Shown piece after piece: positions 1-6,479 of a stretch of DNA of 9,616 nucleotides. Position 1 is the first letter of the stretch; the number at the start of each line of letters is the position of its first letter. The notes beneath the pieces were generated by a model. That model was given only the letters and a program-made list of their open reading frames with translations. It did not search any database and was not told the DNA's origin. Source of the stretch: JACDET01 sp038253825 (GTDB lineage: Bacteria > Patescibacteriota > Microgenomatia > Levybacterales > UBA12049); NCBI GenBank assembly GCA_038253825.1, contig JBBSGT010000044.1, positions 1-9,616 of the forward strand. Reading direction: 5' to 3'. The position numbers were made by a program, and so were the translations under genes.

Positions 1-1
1 A

Positions 2-727
2 GGAGCAGATATCCTTGTAACATTACCATCGAATGGTGATGGGAATGGACATCGTAAAAATGGCGCTGGCGTGGTACTAGACAATCTCGTCCCATTCGTA
101 GCTGCTGATGTATCAATGAATGGCAATGGACATCATACAAATGGAACAGGAAAGGAACATACAGATCAAAATAAAGAACATGCTGTAGCTGAAGTATCTG
201 GAAAGGTGCAAACAATGGCAGCAACAGTTGATAGAGTTCTTGCTCAACATCCTGACTGGTCCGTTCCTCTTGCGAGCAAATTCCCTGGAGCGAGAATGGC
301 ACGTATTTTGGAAGGCGATGATACTACGTGGGAAATAACTACATTGGACGCAGAGTCATTTGAAGTGAACCAGATAGTTGTAAAAAAGATCTCCAAGAAA
401 CAAGTCTGGGGATCCACGCATGGAAAAGAGTCTGAACTTGAGGTAATTGAAGAAGTTAGCTTAGTTGTGCCAGATACAACCTCCGATGGAGACGTGAAAG
501 CATCCTTTAGTCATGGCAAAGCTTCATCCCTTATAACGGATGGGAGAAGGTCTACCCGACAGCTTCCTGGAGATATTTCGCATGCAGAAGCATTAATTGA
601 AGAGCTTGGTCAGCTAAGCGGTATCGAACAAGGCGGGACAGTAACGGAGGTGGAGAACTTAGGTTCTGGAAGAGATAGAGAAGTCTATCCAGAAAAGAAG
701 AAACAGAAACTGCAACGAATGGGATGA
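2..727 (+). CDS. Hypothetical low-complexity protein, 5'-partial, ended by a premature TGA
   Basis: The frame is open to the left edge of the window, so the real start lies upstream; the GTG at 71 is only an internal candidate and has no ribosome binding site. I do not recognise the family. The N-terminal part carries two Asn/Gly/His-rich stretches (NGDGNGH and NGNGHHTNGTG). A more globular stretch follows, with a PDWSVPLASKFPGARMARI segment and an ITTLDAESFEVNQIVVKK segment, and then a charged Glu/Lys-rich tail. There is no signal peptide or membrane segment in the visible part. The same frame continues after the TGA at 725-727 with sequence of similar composition as far as a TAG at 929. The stop therefore looks like a nonsense mutation or base error rather than a natural end. 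A natural end followed by decayed sequence cannot be excluded. Confidence 0.5.
   Translation, partial: GADILVTLPSNGDGNGHRKNGAGVVLDNLVPFVAADVSMNGNGHHTNGTGKEHTDQNKEHAVAEVSGKVQTMAATVDRVLAQHPDWSVPLASKFPGARMARILEGDDTTWEITTLDAESFEVNQIVVKKISKKQVWGSTHGKESELEVIEEVSLVVPDTTSDGDVKASFSHGKASSLITDGRRSTRQLPGDISHAEALIEELGQLSGIEQGGTVTEVENLGSGRDREVYPEKKKQKLQRMG
41..144 (+). repeat. Imperfect 23-bp direct repeat encoding an NGNGH-type peptide
   Basis: Bases 41-63 and 122-144 match at 20 of 23 positions, with a period of 81 bp (27 codons). Both copies are read in the same frame and encode GNGHRKNG and GNGHHTNG. This suggests a peptide repeat that may continue upstream of the window. The sequence between the copies is not clearly repeated. 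Confidence 0.55.
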
Positions 728-931
728 CTTATACATGCACAAGAACATGGTGCAGCAACAGAGCTTATAAATGAACTGCGAAGTGACGGTTCACTTACAA
801 AAGCAGAAGATTTGCAACTTACCATTCGAGCCCTAGAGATCAGAGCATCTGAGCTTGCGATCGAAACATCTGCAGAGGCAACACGAAAGACTACCCAAGA
901 TGCACTATTGCACACGACCAACGAGCATTAG
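728..931 (+). pseudogene. Middle piece of the broken 5' gene
   Basis: This stretch is in the same frame as the upstream piece, directly after its TGA, and stays open to the TAG at 929-931. It translates to a helical, Ala/Glu/Leu-rich sequence such as ATELINELRSDGSLTKAED and IRALEIRASELAIETSAEA. It has no start codon with a ribosome binding site of its own. The -1 frame is open from 853 onward and continues with similar helical sequence (ALGSHLQEIDQITAANREAL). A one-base loss somewhere between 853 and 931 would join this piece to the one downstream. I see no slippery heptamer that would argue for programmed frameshifting. The function is unknown. Confidence 0.45.
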
Positions 932-981
932 GATCACACCTTCAAGAAATAGATCAGATAACAGCAGCAAACCGAGAAGCA

Positions 982-1428
982 TTGTCGCAAACGCGACATG
1001 ACTTAAGAGCATTACGTCTGCAAGAAATAGATTTGAGAGAGAAAGCGTTAGTTGACGAGGAAGGAATTCTAGAAGATAAGCGAGCCCAGGCAGAGACGAG
1101 AATAGTACAAACACGCACGTTGCCTTGGGTCCCATTAATGAACGCGCTTGATAAAGATACAGAGGCCACCAGTGCAGCTGCCACTTCAAACTCGGGCGCT
1201 TCAGATTCCTCTCCAGGTATACACTCCATTGCAGAGAGAAGGAAAACTCGCGCAAGACTCGCGCGAGGTGCCTCTGCAGATGTTTATGATGCCTCAGATG
1301 AATTGCATGAGATACAACTAAAGCGCAAGCAAATTGGGATGGATCGTAAACGGTTAGGTGTCCATACTTCTGTTAGTAGCTCCTCAAGTGGCTACGACAG
1401 AAGAGTCGTATATGAAAAGTCAGATTAA
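982..1428 (+). CDS. 3' piece of the broken hypothetical gene, coiled-coil-like
   Basis: This is a 148-codon open frame ending in TAA. Its first possible start is a TTG at 982 without a ribosome binding site, and the frame is already open and coding-like from 853. It is therefore more likely the C-terminal part of the gene that enters from the left edge than an independent gene. The protein is highly charged with heptad-like Leu/Ile spacing (LRALRLQEIDLREKALVDEE), suggesting a coiled coil. A Ser/Ala/Thr-rich linker follows, then another charged helix (DELHEIQLKRKQIGMDRKR), and the end is Ser-rich. There are no membrane segments or catalytic motifs. If the gene is intact in the living cell, meaning the breaks are sequencing errors, it would encode at least 475 residues in this window. 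Confidence 0.45.
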   Translation: MSQTRHDLRALRLQEIDLREKALVDEEGILEDKRAQAETRIVQTRTLPWVPLMNALDKDTEATSAAATSNSGASDSSPGIHSIAERRKTRARLARGASADVYDASDELHEIQLKRKQIGMDRKRLGVHTSVSSSSSGYDRRVVYEKSD

Positions 1429-1571
1429 AGATACAACAGTTTAAGCGCATTCAATATTTGAAACAGATAGCTAAATTAATTTATGCTATGAACAAGTAAG
1501 GTCCCTGATTACAAACGGAGTTGCAACTTAGTAATGACAAATTGCAAGAATAAATGACTTTTTGCTTTGTG

Positions 1572-1645
1572 TACACCCGGAGGGATTCGAACCCCCGACC
1601 CCTTCGTCCGAAGCGAAGTGCTCTAATCCACTGAGCTACGGGTGC
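1572..1645 (-). tRNA. tRNA-Arg (anticodon UCG)
   Basis: The minus strand folds into a complete 74-nt cloverleaf. It has a 7-bp acceptor stem starting GCACCCG, a D arm GCTC/GAGC, an anticodon stem CTTCG/CGAAG with loop CTTCGGA (anticodon TCG, reading CGA and probably other CGN Arg codons), a 5-nt variable region, and a T arm with the standard TTCGAAT loop. The first acceptor pair is G1:U72 and the discriminator base is A73. No CCA is encoded (the genomic sequence continues CAC), so the 3' end must be added by CCA nucleotidyltransferase. The gene is antisense to the plus-strand genes on either side and has its own promoter candidate just upstream. Confidence 0.95.
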
Positions 1646-1661
1646 GAGATTAGACTTCACA

Positions 1662-1690
1662 ATTTTACCAGATGTGCAGCTTTGATACAA
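1662..1690 (-). promoter_or_regulatory. Candidate promoter for the tRNA-Arg gene
   Basis: Reading the minus strand, TTGTAT (1690-1685) and TAAAAT (1667-1662) are separated by 17 bp. The expected transcription start near 1655 lies about 10 nt before the mature tRNA 5' end at 1645, a normal short leader. The -35 match is only partial. Confidence 0.45.
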
Positions 1691-1720
1691 ATAAGTATTT
1701 TTCTGTACAGTAATTTATGT

Positions 1721-1749
1721 TTGCAACTACAATTTTTTTTCTCTACAAT
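1721..1749 (+). promoter_or_regulatory. Candidate promoter for the Ig-like membrane protein gene
   Basis: TTGCAA (1721-1726) and TACAAT (1744-1749) are spaced 17 bp apart. The implied start near 1756 would leave a very short leader consisting almost only of the Shine-Dalgarno sequence GGAGGT (1756-1761). A second TACAAT at 1728-1733 has no good -35 partner. This is pattern matching only. Confidence 0.35.
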
Positions 1750-1768
1750 TAATATGGAGGTAAAAAGT

Positions 1769-2419
1769 ATGTCTAAATCAGCCCGTAAAAAATCAGCGAT
1801 TGTTGCCCGTAAGCAAGCATTGAAAGAAAATCAGCCAAAGAAGAAAAAGAAGATTATTGATAAAAAACCGCATGTGGAATTTATCGCTTCTGTCCTGACC
1901 ATTCCATCGTTGCTTTTGCTAATAATTCTCAATTACAACAGCCTCAAAAGTATGAATGGCGCGAAACCGACACCAACACCTGCGCCAAATGCAACTTTCG
2001 GCAATGGTACCTCAGGACGTTCAGGGTTTTTTTCATCGCCTCTTGGTACTTCAGGGCCACAGCTAACTCAAGATCCACTTTCGACCAGTACACCATGTGA
2101 TAAGAGTTTGGGTACAACGAGCATCACTTCTCCGGATGAAGGGGATAAAGTAAGTAATAATCCTGCAGAAGTCGACATTTCATACGATAGCAGTACTCAT
2201 TGTGGTGCAGTCTGGTCATACCGTATTAACGGAGGCGACTGGTCAAACTATGATGATAGATCAGTTGCTCTTTATAATTTACCCAACGGTGCGATTAAAT
2301 TTGAGTTGCGTGTTAAAAGTATTGCAAGTTCAGACACTACTTCTTTAACAAGAAACTTTTTCTATAATGGCCAGAGCCCAGAAGTCACTCCTCCAAGCGC
2401 CAGCGGATCAGCCCATTAA
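1769..2419 (+). CDS. Single-pass membrane protein with extracytoplasmic Ig/FN3-like domain
   Basis: A 216-residue protein. I chose ATG 1769 because GGAGGT (1756-1761) sits 7 nt upstream; the open frame runs further upstream but there it overlaps the tRNA gene. The N-terminus is very basic (Lys/Arg-rich to residue 33). A single hydrophobic helix follows at about 38-56 (FIASVLTIPSLLLLIILNY). By the positive-inside rule the C-terminal part is outside. Residues 66-108 are a Thr/Pro/Ser/Gly linker. Residues 118-200 look like a beta-sandwich of the Ig/FN3 kind, with a SITSPDEGDKV opening, WSYRINGGDWSNY, and LPNGAIKFELRVKS. Cys110 and Cys145 could form a disulfide. No catalytic motif or sortase signal is visible. 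It may be a surface adhesion or envelope-organising protein, but the function is unknown. It appears to be transcribed alone. Confidence 0.75.
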   Translation: MSKSARKKSAIVARKQALKENQPKKKKKIIDKKPHVEFIASVLTIPSLLLLIILNYNSLKSMNGAKPTPTPAPNATFGNGTSGRSGFFSSPLGTSGPQLTQDPLSTSTPCDKSLGTTSITSPDEGDKVSNNPAEVDISYDSSTHCGAVWSYRINGGDWSNYDDRSVALYNLPNGAIKFELRVKSIASSDTTSLTRNFFYNGQSPEVTPPSASGSAH

Positions 2420-2526
2420 TAAACTTAGAATTAAATTTCACATAAGTATGCTCCACTACTATTAATATATAATACATACTACCGCAATGCGTCTCGCTTT
2501 TCATATGTCAAACTTAAGCAAAGTAG

Positions 2527-2532
2527 TATAAA
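2527..2532 (+). promoter_or_regulatory. TATAAA box 8 nt before the start of the 782-residue gene
   Basis: TATAAA lies at 2527-2532, 8 nt before ATG 2541, and no Shine-Dalgarno sequence is visible. This arrangement fits a leaderless or nearly leaderless mRNA. No convincing -35 element lies 16-18 bp upstream. An alternative TATAAT occurs at 2468-2473, which would give a leader of about 60 nt. Neither can be chosen by eye. Confidence 0.3.
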
Positions 2533-2540
2533 ATACAGCA

Positions 2541-4889
2541 ATGAGAACTCAGCTTTATTCATGGTTAAAATTCCTAATTGGGTGGCCCTTTATCATTATT
2601 GCCTTCTTCTTTATTTTTCGAACTTTGTATATGCAGGCACCGACACTATTTTCTTCGATTCATCAAGTCCAACCATATTTGCTGGGACTAGGTATAATAA
2701 GCTTCATTGTTTTTTATTTTGTCAGGGGATATATTGGGCATCGCATTATCAAAAATTATAATTATTCTATCCCGTTTCGCAAATCATGCTATTTATGGTC
2801 TGTATCGGAAATCAAACGCTATATACCTGGCAATGTTTGGTCTTTTTTTGGAAGAGCAATTTTATTTGAGCAAGCAGGTGTACACAAAAATTATGTCGGA
2901 AAAGGTCTGATTATCGAAGCTGAGCTCTTTGTGATAGGAAGTGTCATGGTTTCATTGCTTTCGTTGCCATTTCTTCTTCCTTCACAGCTCATGAGGTATA
3001 GCCTTTGGTTTGCTCTCCCAGTTATGGCGTTAATTCTCGCTTATTGTAATGCAAAATCTATCACTGTGCCATTCTCCGGCAAAATAAAAAAGATTATTAC
3101 TCTGCTTCTTCCGCAATTTTCTTTTACTGAAATGTTACTTCTTGCCATAATAAGCACAACTGCTCTCTTCTTTTTTGGGTTGGGAAATTATTTTGTTATA
3201 AGTTCAATAGTTTCTCTAGATCCACAATTGTTATTTTCACTCATCGGGATCTTCGTCTTAGCATTTGTAGCAGGCTATCTCTCTATCATTACTCCGGCCG
3301 GATTAGGGGTGAGAGAGGGGATTATGATTTTTGCATTAATAAAGATTATTTCAGCTGGAGCAGCAGCATTGAGTGCTATCTTTAGTCGCATTATCCTAAT
3401 ACTTTCTGAAGTTATTTTTATTGGTTTAAGTTATCTGTGGTATAAAGTTGAAAGTAAAAGTGTACGGCTGATAGAAAATAGTATCAGCAAACATCCTCAG
3501 GTTAGCTTAGTAACAATACTCAGCATTTTTTATACAATTTATTTTACGGTTGTCTCATTCCTTCGGTATGATAATTATTATACAGGGAGGTTCGACTTAG
3601 GAAATATGGCACAAACAGTATGGAATAGCCGGCATGGGAATTTCTTTCTCATTACTGATCCCAACGGCACAGAACAAATATCCCGTTTGGCCTTTCATGC
3701 GGATTTTATTTTAGTACTACTCGCGCCCTTTTATGTTCTCTGGCAAAATCCGCAGATGCTGCTTCTCATCCAGACAATTGTTGTTGCTGCCGGGGCATTT
3801 TTTATCTATGCAATTGCGGTAGAAGTACTAAAACATCGTAATTTGGCTTTAGTCTTTGCTTTTGCTTATTTGCTCAATCCTAGTGTGCAACGAGCCAATA
3901 TCTATGATTTTCATGCTGTGACACTGGTCACGACTTTTCTTTTGGCAACCTTTTATTTTTTCCTCAAAAAACGCTACGCATTATTTATACTCTTTGCTGT
4001 CCTTGCCGCATTATGTAAAGAACAAATCTGGCTCATTATTTCTTTATTTGGACTTTTAGTTTTCTTTGTTCAGAAAAAACGCGTCATCGGATCGATATTG
4101 TTTCTCTTTAGTTTTGCTATGTTTTATTTCCTCCTGTGGTATGCCATACCAAAGACTCTTGGCGCACAGCATTTTGCGCTCGCGTACCTTTCAGATTTCG
4201 GGGACAATCCAACGCAGATAGTAAAAGGTATTGTACTTTCGCCTGATAAAATTGTGGCAACACTACTTCAACCTTCGAGAATTGAATATTTAGTCAAATT
4301 ATTTGCACCAGTAGGTTATCTCTCCATCTTCTTTCCCTTTTTTCTTATTTTTGCCGCACCGGATCTGTTAATCAATACATTAAGTAATAATCCACAGTTA
4401 CATCAAATATACTTTCAATACACATCGACCATCACCCCATTTATATTCTTATCTGCAATTTATGGTGTATGGATATTACGGAAATTTTCAATTTTTCGAT
4501 ACTTTAATCATTATTTTGCCATTATAATAGCTGTCTATTTATTGGTAATGGTTTTTTATGGCGCTTTTGCATTTGGCCCGCTTCCTGGGGCAAAAGAATC
4601 AAATTTGGATATGTTTGTTAAGCCGTTGGAAAATAGAGTCGCTATTGATACGTTCCTCAAACAAATTCCCAATGACTACACTGTTGCAGGATCCAATGAT
4701 GTCGGTTCTCATTTGTCTCATCGTGACACAATTTATACTGTTCCAGCCGGCATTGATCGGGCGGATGTAGTGGTTTTAATTTTGACCGATCCCAAAGCGA
4801 AAGACGCATATAAAAAGGTACAAAAAGATCCACATTATCAAGAAGTGGAAAAATTAAGTAATTTCGCGGCTTTTACACGAGTTCCTTGA
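2541..4889 (+). CDS. Fusion of flippase-like (LPG synthase TM type) region and DUF2079 membrane protein
   Basis: A 782-residue polytopic membrane protein with two halves. Residues about 8-302 resemble the flippase-like transmembrane region shared with lysylphosphatidylglycerol synthase and AglD-type proteins. Marks are WSVSEIKRYIPGNVWSFFGR (86-104), a series of hydrophobic helices, and the typical PAGLGVREG loop (252-260) before the last helices. Residues about 320-782 match DUF2079, a multi-pass family with a glycosyltransferase-like layout. Marks are YDNYYTGRFDLGNMAQTVWN (343-362), FHADFILVLLAPFYV (385-399), YDFHAVT (455-461), KEQIW (493-497), and a soluble C-terminal domain (about 690-782) with VGSHLSHRDTIYTVP. 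Both halves are usually separate proteins. The fusion suggests coupling lipid-linked substrate translocation to a sugar or lipid transfer at the envelope, which is inference. There is no Shine-Dalgarno sequence before ATG 2541. The gene ends in TGA, 44 nt before the next gene's chosen start. Confidence 0.8.
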   Translation: MRTQLYSWLKFLIGWPFIIIAFFFIFRTLYMQAPTLFSSIHQVQPYLLGLGIISFIVFYFVRGYIGHRIIKNYNYSIPFRKSCYLWSVSEIKRYIPGNVWSFFGRAILFEQAGVHKNYVGKGLIIEAELFVIGSVMVSLLSLPFLLPSQLMRYSLWFALPVMALILAYCNAKSITVPFSGKIKKIITLLLPQFSFTEMLLLAIISTTALFFFGLGNYFVISSIVSLDPQLLFSLIGIFVLAFVAGYLSIITPAGLGVREGIMIFALIKIISAGAAALSAIFSRIILILSEVIFIGLSYLWYKVESKSVRLIENSISKHPQVSLVTILSIFYTIYFTVVSFLRYDNYYTGRFDLGNMAQTVWNSRHGNFFLITDPNGTEQISRLAFHADFILVLLAPFYVLWQNPQMLLLIQTIVVAAGAFFIYAIAVEVLKHRNLALVFAFAYLLNPSVQRANIYDFHAVTLVTTFLLATFYFFLKKRYALFILFAVLAALCKEQIWLIISLFGLLVFFVQKKRVIGSILFLFSFAMFYFLLWYAIPKTLGAQHFALAYLSDFGDNPTQIVKGIVLSPDKIVATLLQPSRIEYLVKLFAPVGYLSIFFPFFLIFAAPDLLINTLSNNPQLHQIYFQYTSTITPFIFLSAIYGVWILRKFSIFRYFNHYFAIIIAVYLLVMVFYGAFAFGPLPGAKESNLDMFVKPLENRVAIDTFLKQIPNDYTVAGSNDVGSHLSHRDTIYTVPAGIDRADVVVLILTDPKAKDAYKKVQKDPHYQEVEKLSNFAAFTRVP

Positions 4890-4933
4890 GTTCATTTTTT
4901 GCTTTTGCTCAACTACTTCGATATGATAAAGAG

Positions 4934-5746
4934 ATGATTCATGTTCTCAAAGCCGATAGAACCCGGGAACCCTTCAGCGAACAAAAGGTAATGGATTCTA
5001 TCAAGCGTGCCCGTATCCCGCATTCGTTACGTGGAGAAGTTTTGACTCATGTTAAAAGTAAATTATATGAAGGTATCTCCACACAGGAAATTTATCAGCA
5101 CATTCTTGAGTTTCTTGGCCAGTCACCCAGACCATATATTAAAACACGTTACAGTTTGAAAGAATCGATTATGCAGCTGGGTCCGACAGGATATCCTTTT
5201 GAAGATTTCATCGCGCGTCTGCTTGAATCACTCGGGTACACAACCAGAGTTAGACAAATATTATCCGGAAAATGTGTCACGCATGAAGTTGATGTTGTCG
5301 CAGAAAAGAACGGGCGAGTTGCGATGATTGAAGCAAAATTTCATAATAGCCCAGGTGTTCGTTCGGAAGTACATGTAGCATTGTACACCCATGCGAGATT
5401 TGAAGATGTCAAAATCCGTAATCATGTCGATGAAGCGTGGCTTATAACAAATACCAAAACAACTATCGATGCAAATACCTACGCGTTATGTTCGGGTATG
5501 AAGGTAATGAGCTGGGACTACCCATATGGAGCAAGCCTGCGTGATTGGATTGAGGAGTCACGCTTACATCCGATCACAATGCTAACAACACTATCCCAAT
5601 CGCAAAAGATGACATTGCTTGATAATCATATTGTGTTATGTAAAGAAATCTTTAATAGACCACAGGTAGTAGATATGCTTTATCTCTCCAGACCTGATCA
5701 TGAAAAGCTCATGGCAGAAGTTCGCTCTATATGTGCGACAGAATAA
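4934..5746 (+). CDS. ATP-cone domain fused to Mrr-type PD-(D/E)xK nuclease
   Basis: A 270-residue protein. The start at ATG 4934 is chosen because MIHVLKADRTREPFSEQKV is exactly where an ATP-cone normally begins. An in-frame TTG at 4886 would add 16 hydrophobic residues, overlap the previous stop and lack a ribosome binding site. Residues 1-82 form the ATP-cone, a nucleotide-binding regulatory fold known from NrdR and ribonucleotide reductase; it ends in RYSLKESIMQLGPTGYPFE. A restriction-endonuclease-like domain follows (about 85-170) with Asp120 in CVTHEVDVVA and Glu133/Lys135 in MIEAKFH, the D...ExK metal site. The C-terminal part contains AWLITNTKTTIDANTYALC, MSWDYPYG and LHPITMLTTLSQSQK. 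I recall this whole architecture as a recurrent bacterial family usually annotated as a restriction endonuclease. The DNA target is unknown and no methyltransferase is nearby, so a classical restriction role is doubtful. It probably shares a transcript with the upstream gene. Confidence 0.8.
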   Translation: MIHVLKADRTREPFSEQKVMDSIKRARIPHSLRGEVLTHVKSKLYEGISTQEIYQHILEFLGQSPRPYIKTRYSLKESIMQLGPTGYPFEDFIARLLESLGYTTRVRQILSGKCVTHEVDVVAEKNGRVAMIEAKFHNSPGVRSEVHVALYTHARFEDVKIRNHVDEAWLITNTKTTIDANTYALCSGMKVMSWDYPYGASLRDWIEESRLHPITMLTTLSQSQKMTLLDNHIVLCKEIFNRPQVVDMLYLSRPDHEKLMAEVRSICATE

Positions 5747-5749
5747 TCT

Positions 5750-5787
5750 CTCATACGCTTCTTACAGAGAACTCATCCGCTTCTTAC
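5750..5787 (+). repeat. Pair of 16-bp direct repeats upstream of the GlsB-type gene
   Basis: CTCATACGCTTCTTAC (5750-5765) and CTCATCCGCTTCTTAC (5772-5787) are identical at 15 of 16 positions and are spaced 22 bp start to start, about two helical turns. The second copy ends 10 bp before a TATTAT box (5798-5803), so it covers the place of a -35 element, which otherwise lacks a consensus match. This is the layout expected of an activator or alternative sigma-factor site. They begin right after the stop of the nuclease gene. Confidence 0.55.
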
Positions 5788-5797
5788 TCCTCTATTC

Positions 5798-5803
5798 TAT
5801 TAT
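5798..5803 (+). promoter_or_regulatory. Candidate -10 box of the GlsB-type gene
   Basis: TATTAT at 5798-5803 would give a start near 5810 and a leader of about 25 nt containing the very strong Shine-Dalgarno sequence GGGAGGTGA (5817-5825). There is no sigma70-like -35 at the right distance; the direct repeat occupies that place. Confidence 0.35.
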
Positions 5804-5834
5804 AGATCTATATGAAGGGAGGTGAGACAAAATA

Positions 5835-6092
5835 ATGGATATTTTACTATGGATCGTATTTGGAGGACTCGTAGGATGGATTGCATCCATGATTATGGGT
5901 ACAGACGCTCAACAAGGAATTCTTGGAAATATCATTGTCGGTATTGTCGGAGCCTTCCTAGGTGGATTAATTATGAATTCATTTGGAGCATCTGGAACAA
6001 GCGGTTTTAATTTCTATAGTTTCTTTGTATCAATCCTTGGAGCAGTTGTACTGCTTTGGGTCTACAGAGCAATTACTCACAGAAGAGTATAA
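5835..6092 (+). CDS. GlsB/YeaQ/YmgE family small stress-response membrane protein
   Basis: An 85-residue integral membrane protein of the transglycosylase-associated (PF04226-type) family. It has three hydrophobic segments: about 3-20 (ILLWIVFGGLVGWIASMI), 29-49 with the glycine-rich ILGNIIVGIVGAFLGGLIMN, and 60-78. Family hallmarks seen are GGLVGWIAS near the N-terminus and the GNIIVGIVGAFLGG motif. The length fits the family. Members are often induced by stress or in stationary phase, but their biochemical role is not established. ATG 5835 is preceded by GGGAGGTGA (5817-5825) with 9-nt spacing, the best ribosome binding site in the window, so high translation is expected. The gene has its own upstream repeat pair and its own terminator, so it is probably a single-gene transcript. 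Confidence 0.9.
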   Translation: MDILLWIVFGGLVGWIASMIMGTDAQQGILGNIIVGIVGAFLGGLIMNSFGASGTSGFNFYSFFVSILGAVVLLWVYRAITHRRV

Positions 6093-6115
6093 AATGAGAG
6101 CAAAATCAGAGACAG

Positions 6116-6147
6116 CAAACTGGGTCCCCAAGACCCAGTTTGTTTTT
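6116..6147 (+). terminator. Intrinsic terminator after the GlsB-type gene
   Basis: A perfect 11-bp stem, CAAACTGGGTC (6116-6126) with GACCCAGTTTG (6132-6142), has the 5-nt loop CCCAA. It is followed by TTTTT (6143-6147), then GCG and TTTT. It starts 23 nt after the TAA at 6090-6092. On the opposite strand there is no T-run after the hairpin, so it works mainly for plus-strand transcripts. Confidence 0.9.
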
Positions 6148-6162
6148 GCGTTTTAGTTATCT

Positions 6163-6432
6163 TTAAGAATTTGGACGAGAATAAATATCCATAGTGGATG
6201 GTAAAGATGGTTTCTTTATAGAATCCCCTTCATCTGTTTTTGCTCTTCTTCCTCTTTCCGCCAAAGCAGCAGCAGTAGGATGGAGAGCAGCATCCGAATA
6301 AACTGAAGGCATTTTAAATACAGATGGGCCAATAGGTGGTATCTTATTCTTTGTAGATATCACTTCTACGCTTACCCCAGTTAGACTAGGTAATGTTTGT
6401 TCTAGTGTTATTATTGGATGTTCTGCTGACAT
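6163..6432 (-). CDS. Small hypothetical protein
   Basis: An 89-residue open frame on the minus strand, convergent with the GlsB-type gene and divergent from the lexA-type gene. I do not recognise it. It is Pro/Ser/Ala-rich, with segments such as IITLEQTLPSLTGVSVEVIS, PPIGPSVFKMPSVYSDAALH and a charged AERGRRAKTDEGDSIKKP. It has no cysteine, no membrane helix and no signal peptide, and looks largely disordered. ATG 6430-6432 has no clear Shine-Dalgarno sequence. A TATAAT lies 5 nt before it (leaderless arrangement), and a much better promoter lies further upstream at 6480-6508. The strong promoter supports it being a real gene; the odd composition counts against it. Confidence 0.5.
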   Translation of the reverse strand: MSAEHPIITLEQTLPSLTGVSVEVISTKNKIPPIGPSVFKMPSVYSDAALHPTAAALAERGRRAKTDEGDSIKKPSLPSTMDIYSRPNS

Positions 6433-6479
6433 AGTAAATTATAAGAAAAATGTGCTTCTTGCGTATTTCTTACATATCT

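Noticed and set aside
725..727. TGA read as glycine or tryptophan (alternative genetic code)
   Set aside because: The 782-residue gene ends naturally in TGA at 4887-4889, tryptophan is encoded by TGG throughout, and no other gene here contains an in-frame TGA.
853..931. Programmed -1 frameshift in the broken 5' gene
   Set aside because: No X-XXY-YYZ slippery heptamer in the correct frame and no following stem-loop were found; an indel is simpler.
685..1255. Minus-strand open frames at 685-921, 905-1255 and 954-1229
   Set aside because: They lie opposite the coding-like plus-strand frames, have no ribosome binding sites, and give Ser/Cys/Leu-rich translations typical of antisense shadow frames.
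1521..1547. TTGCAA inverted pair (1521-1526 and 1542-1547) as a terminator for the tRNA
   Set aside because: The stem is only 6 bp, each arm is itself a palindrome, the loop is long, and no T-run follows on the minus strand.
1481..1768. Open frame on the minus strand through the tRNA, and the upstream extension of the Ig-like protein frame on the plus strand
   Set aside because: Both are chance open frames through the tRNA gene; the GGAGGT site fixes the real start at 1769.
4886..4933. TTG start at 4886 for the ATP-cone nuclease
   Set aside because: It adds a hydrophobic stretch not seen in ATP-cone proteins, has no Shine-Dalgarno sequence, and overlaps the preceding stop codon.
6116..6147. 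Terminator acting in both directions
   Set aside because: The minus strand lacks a T-run after the hairpin, so it is not a good terminator for the leftward gene.
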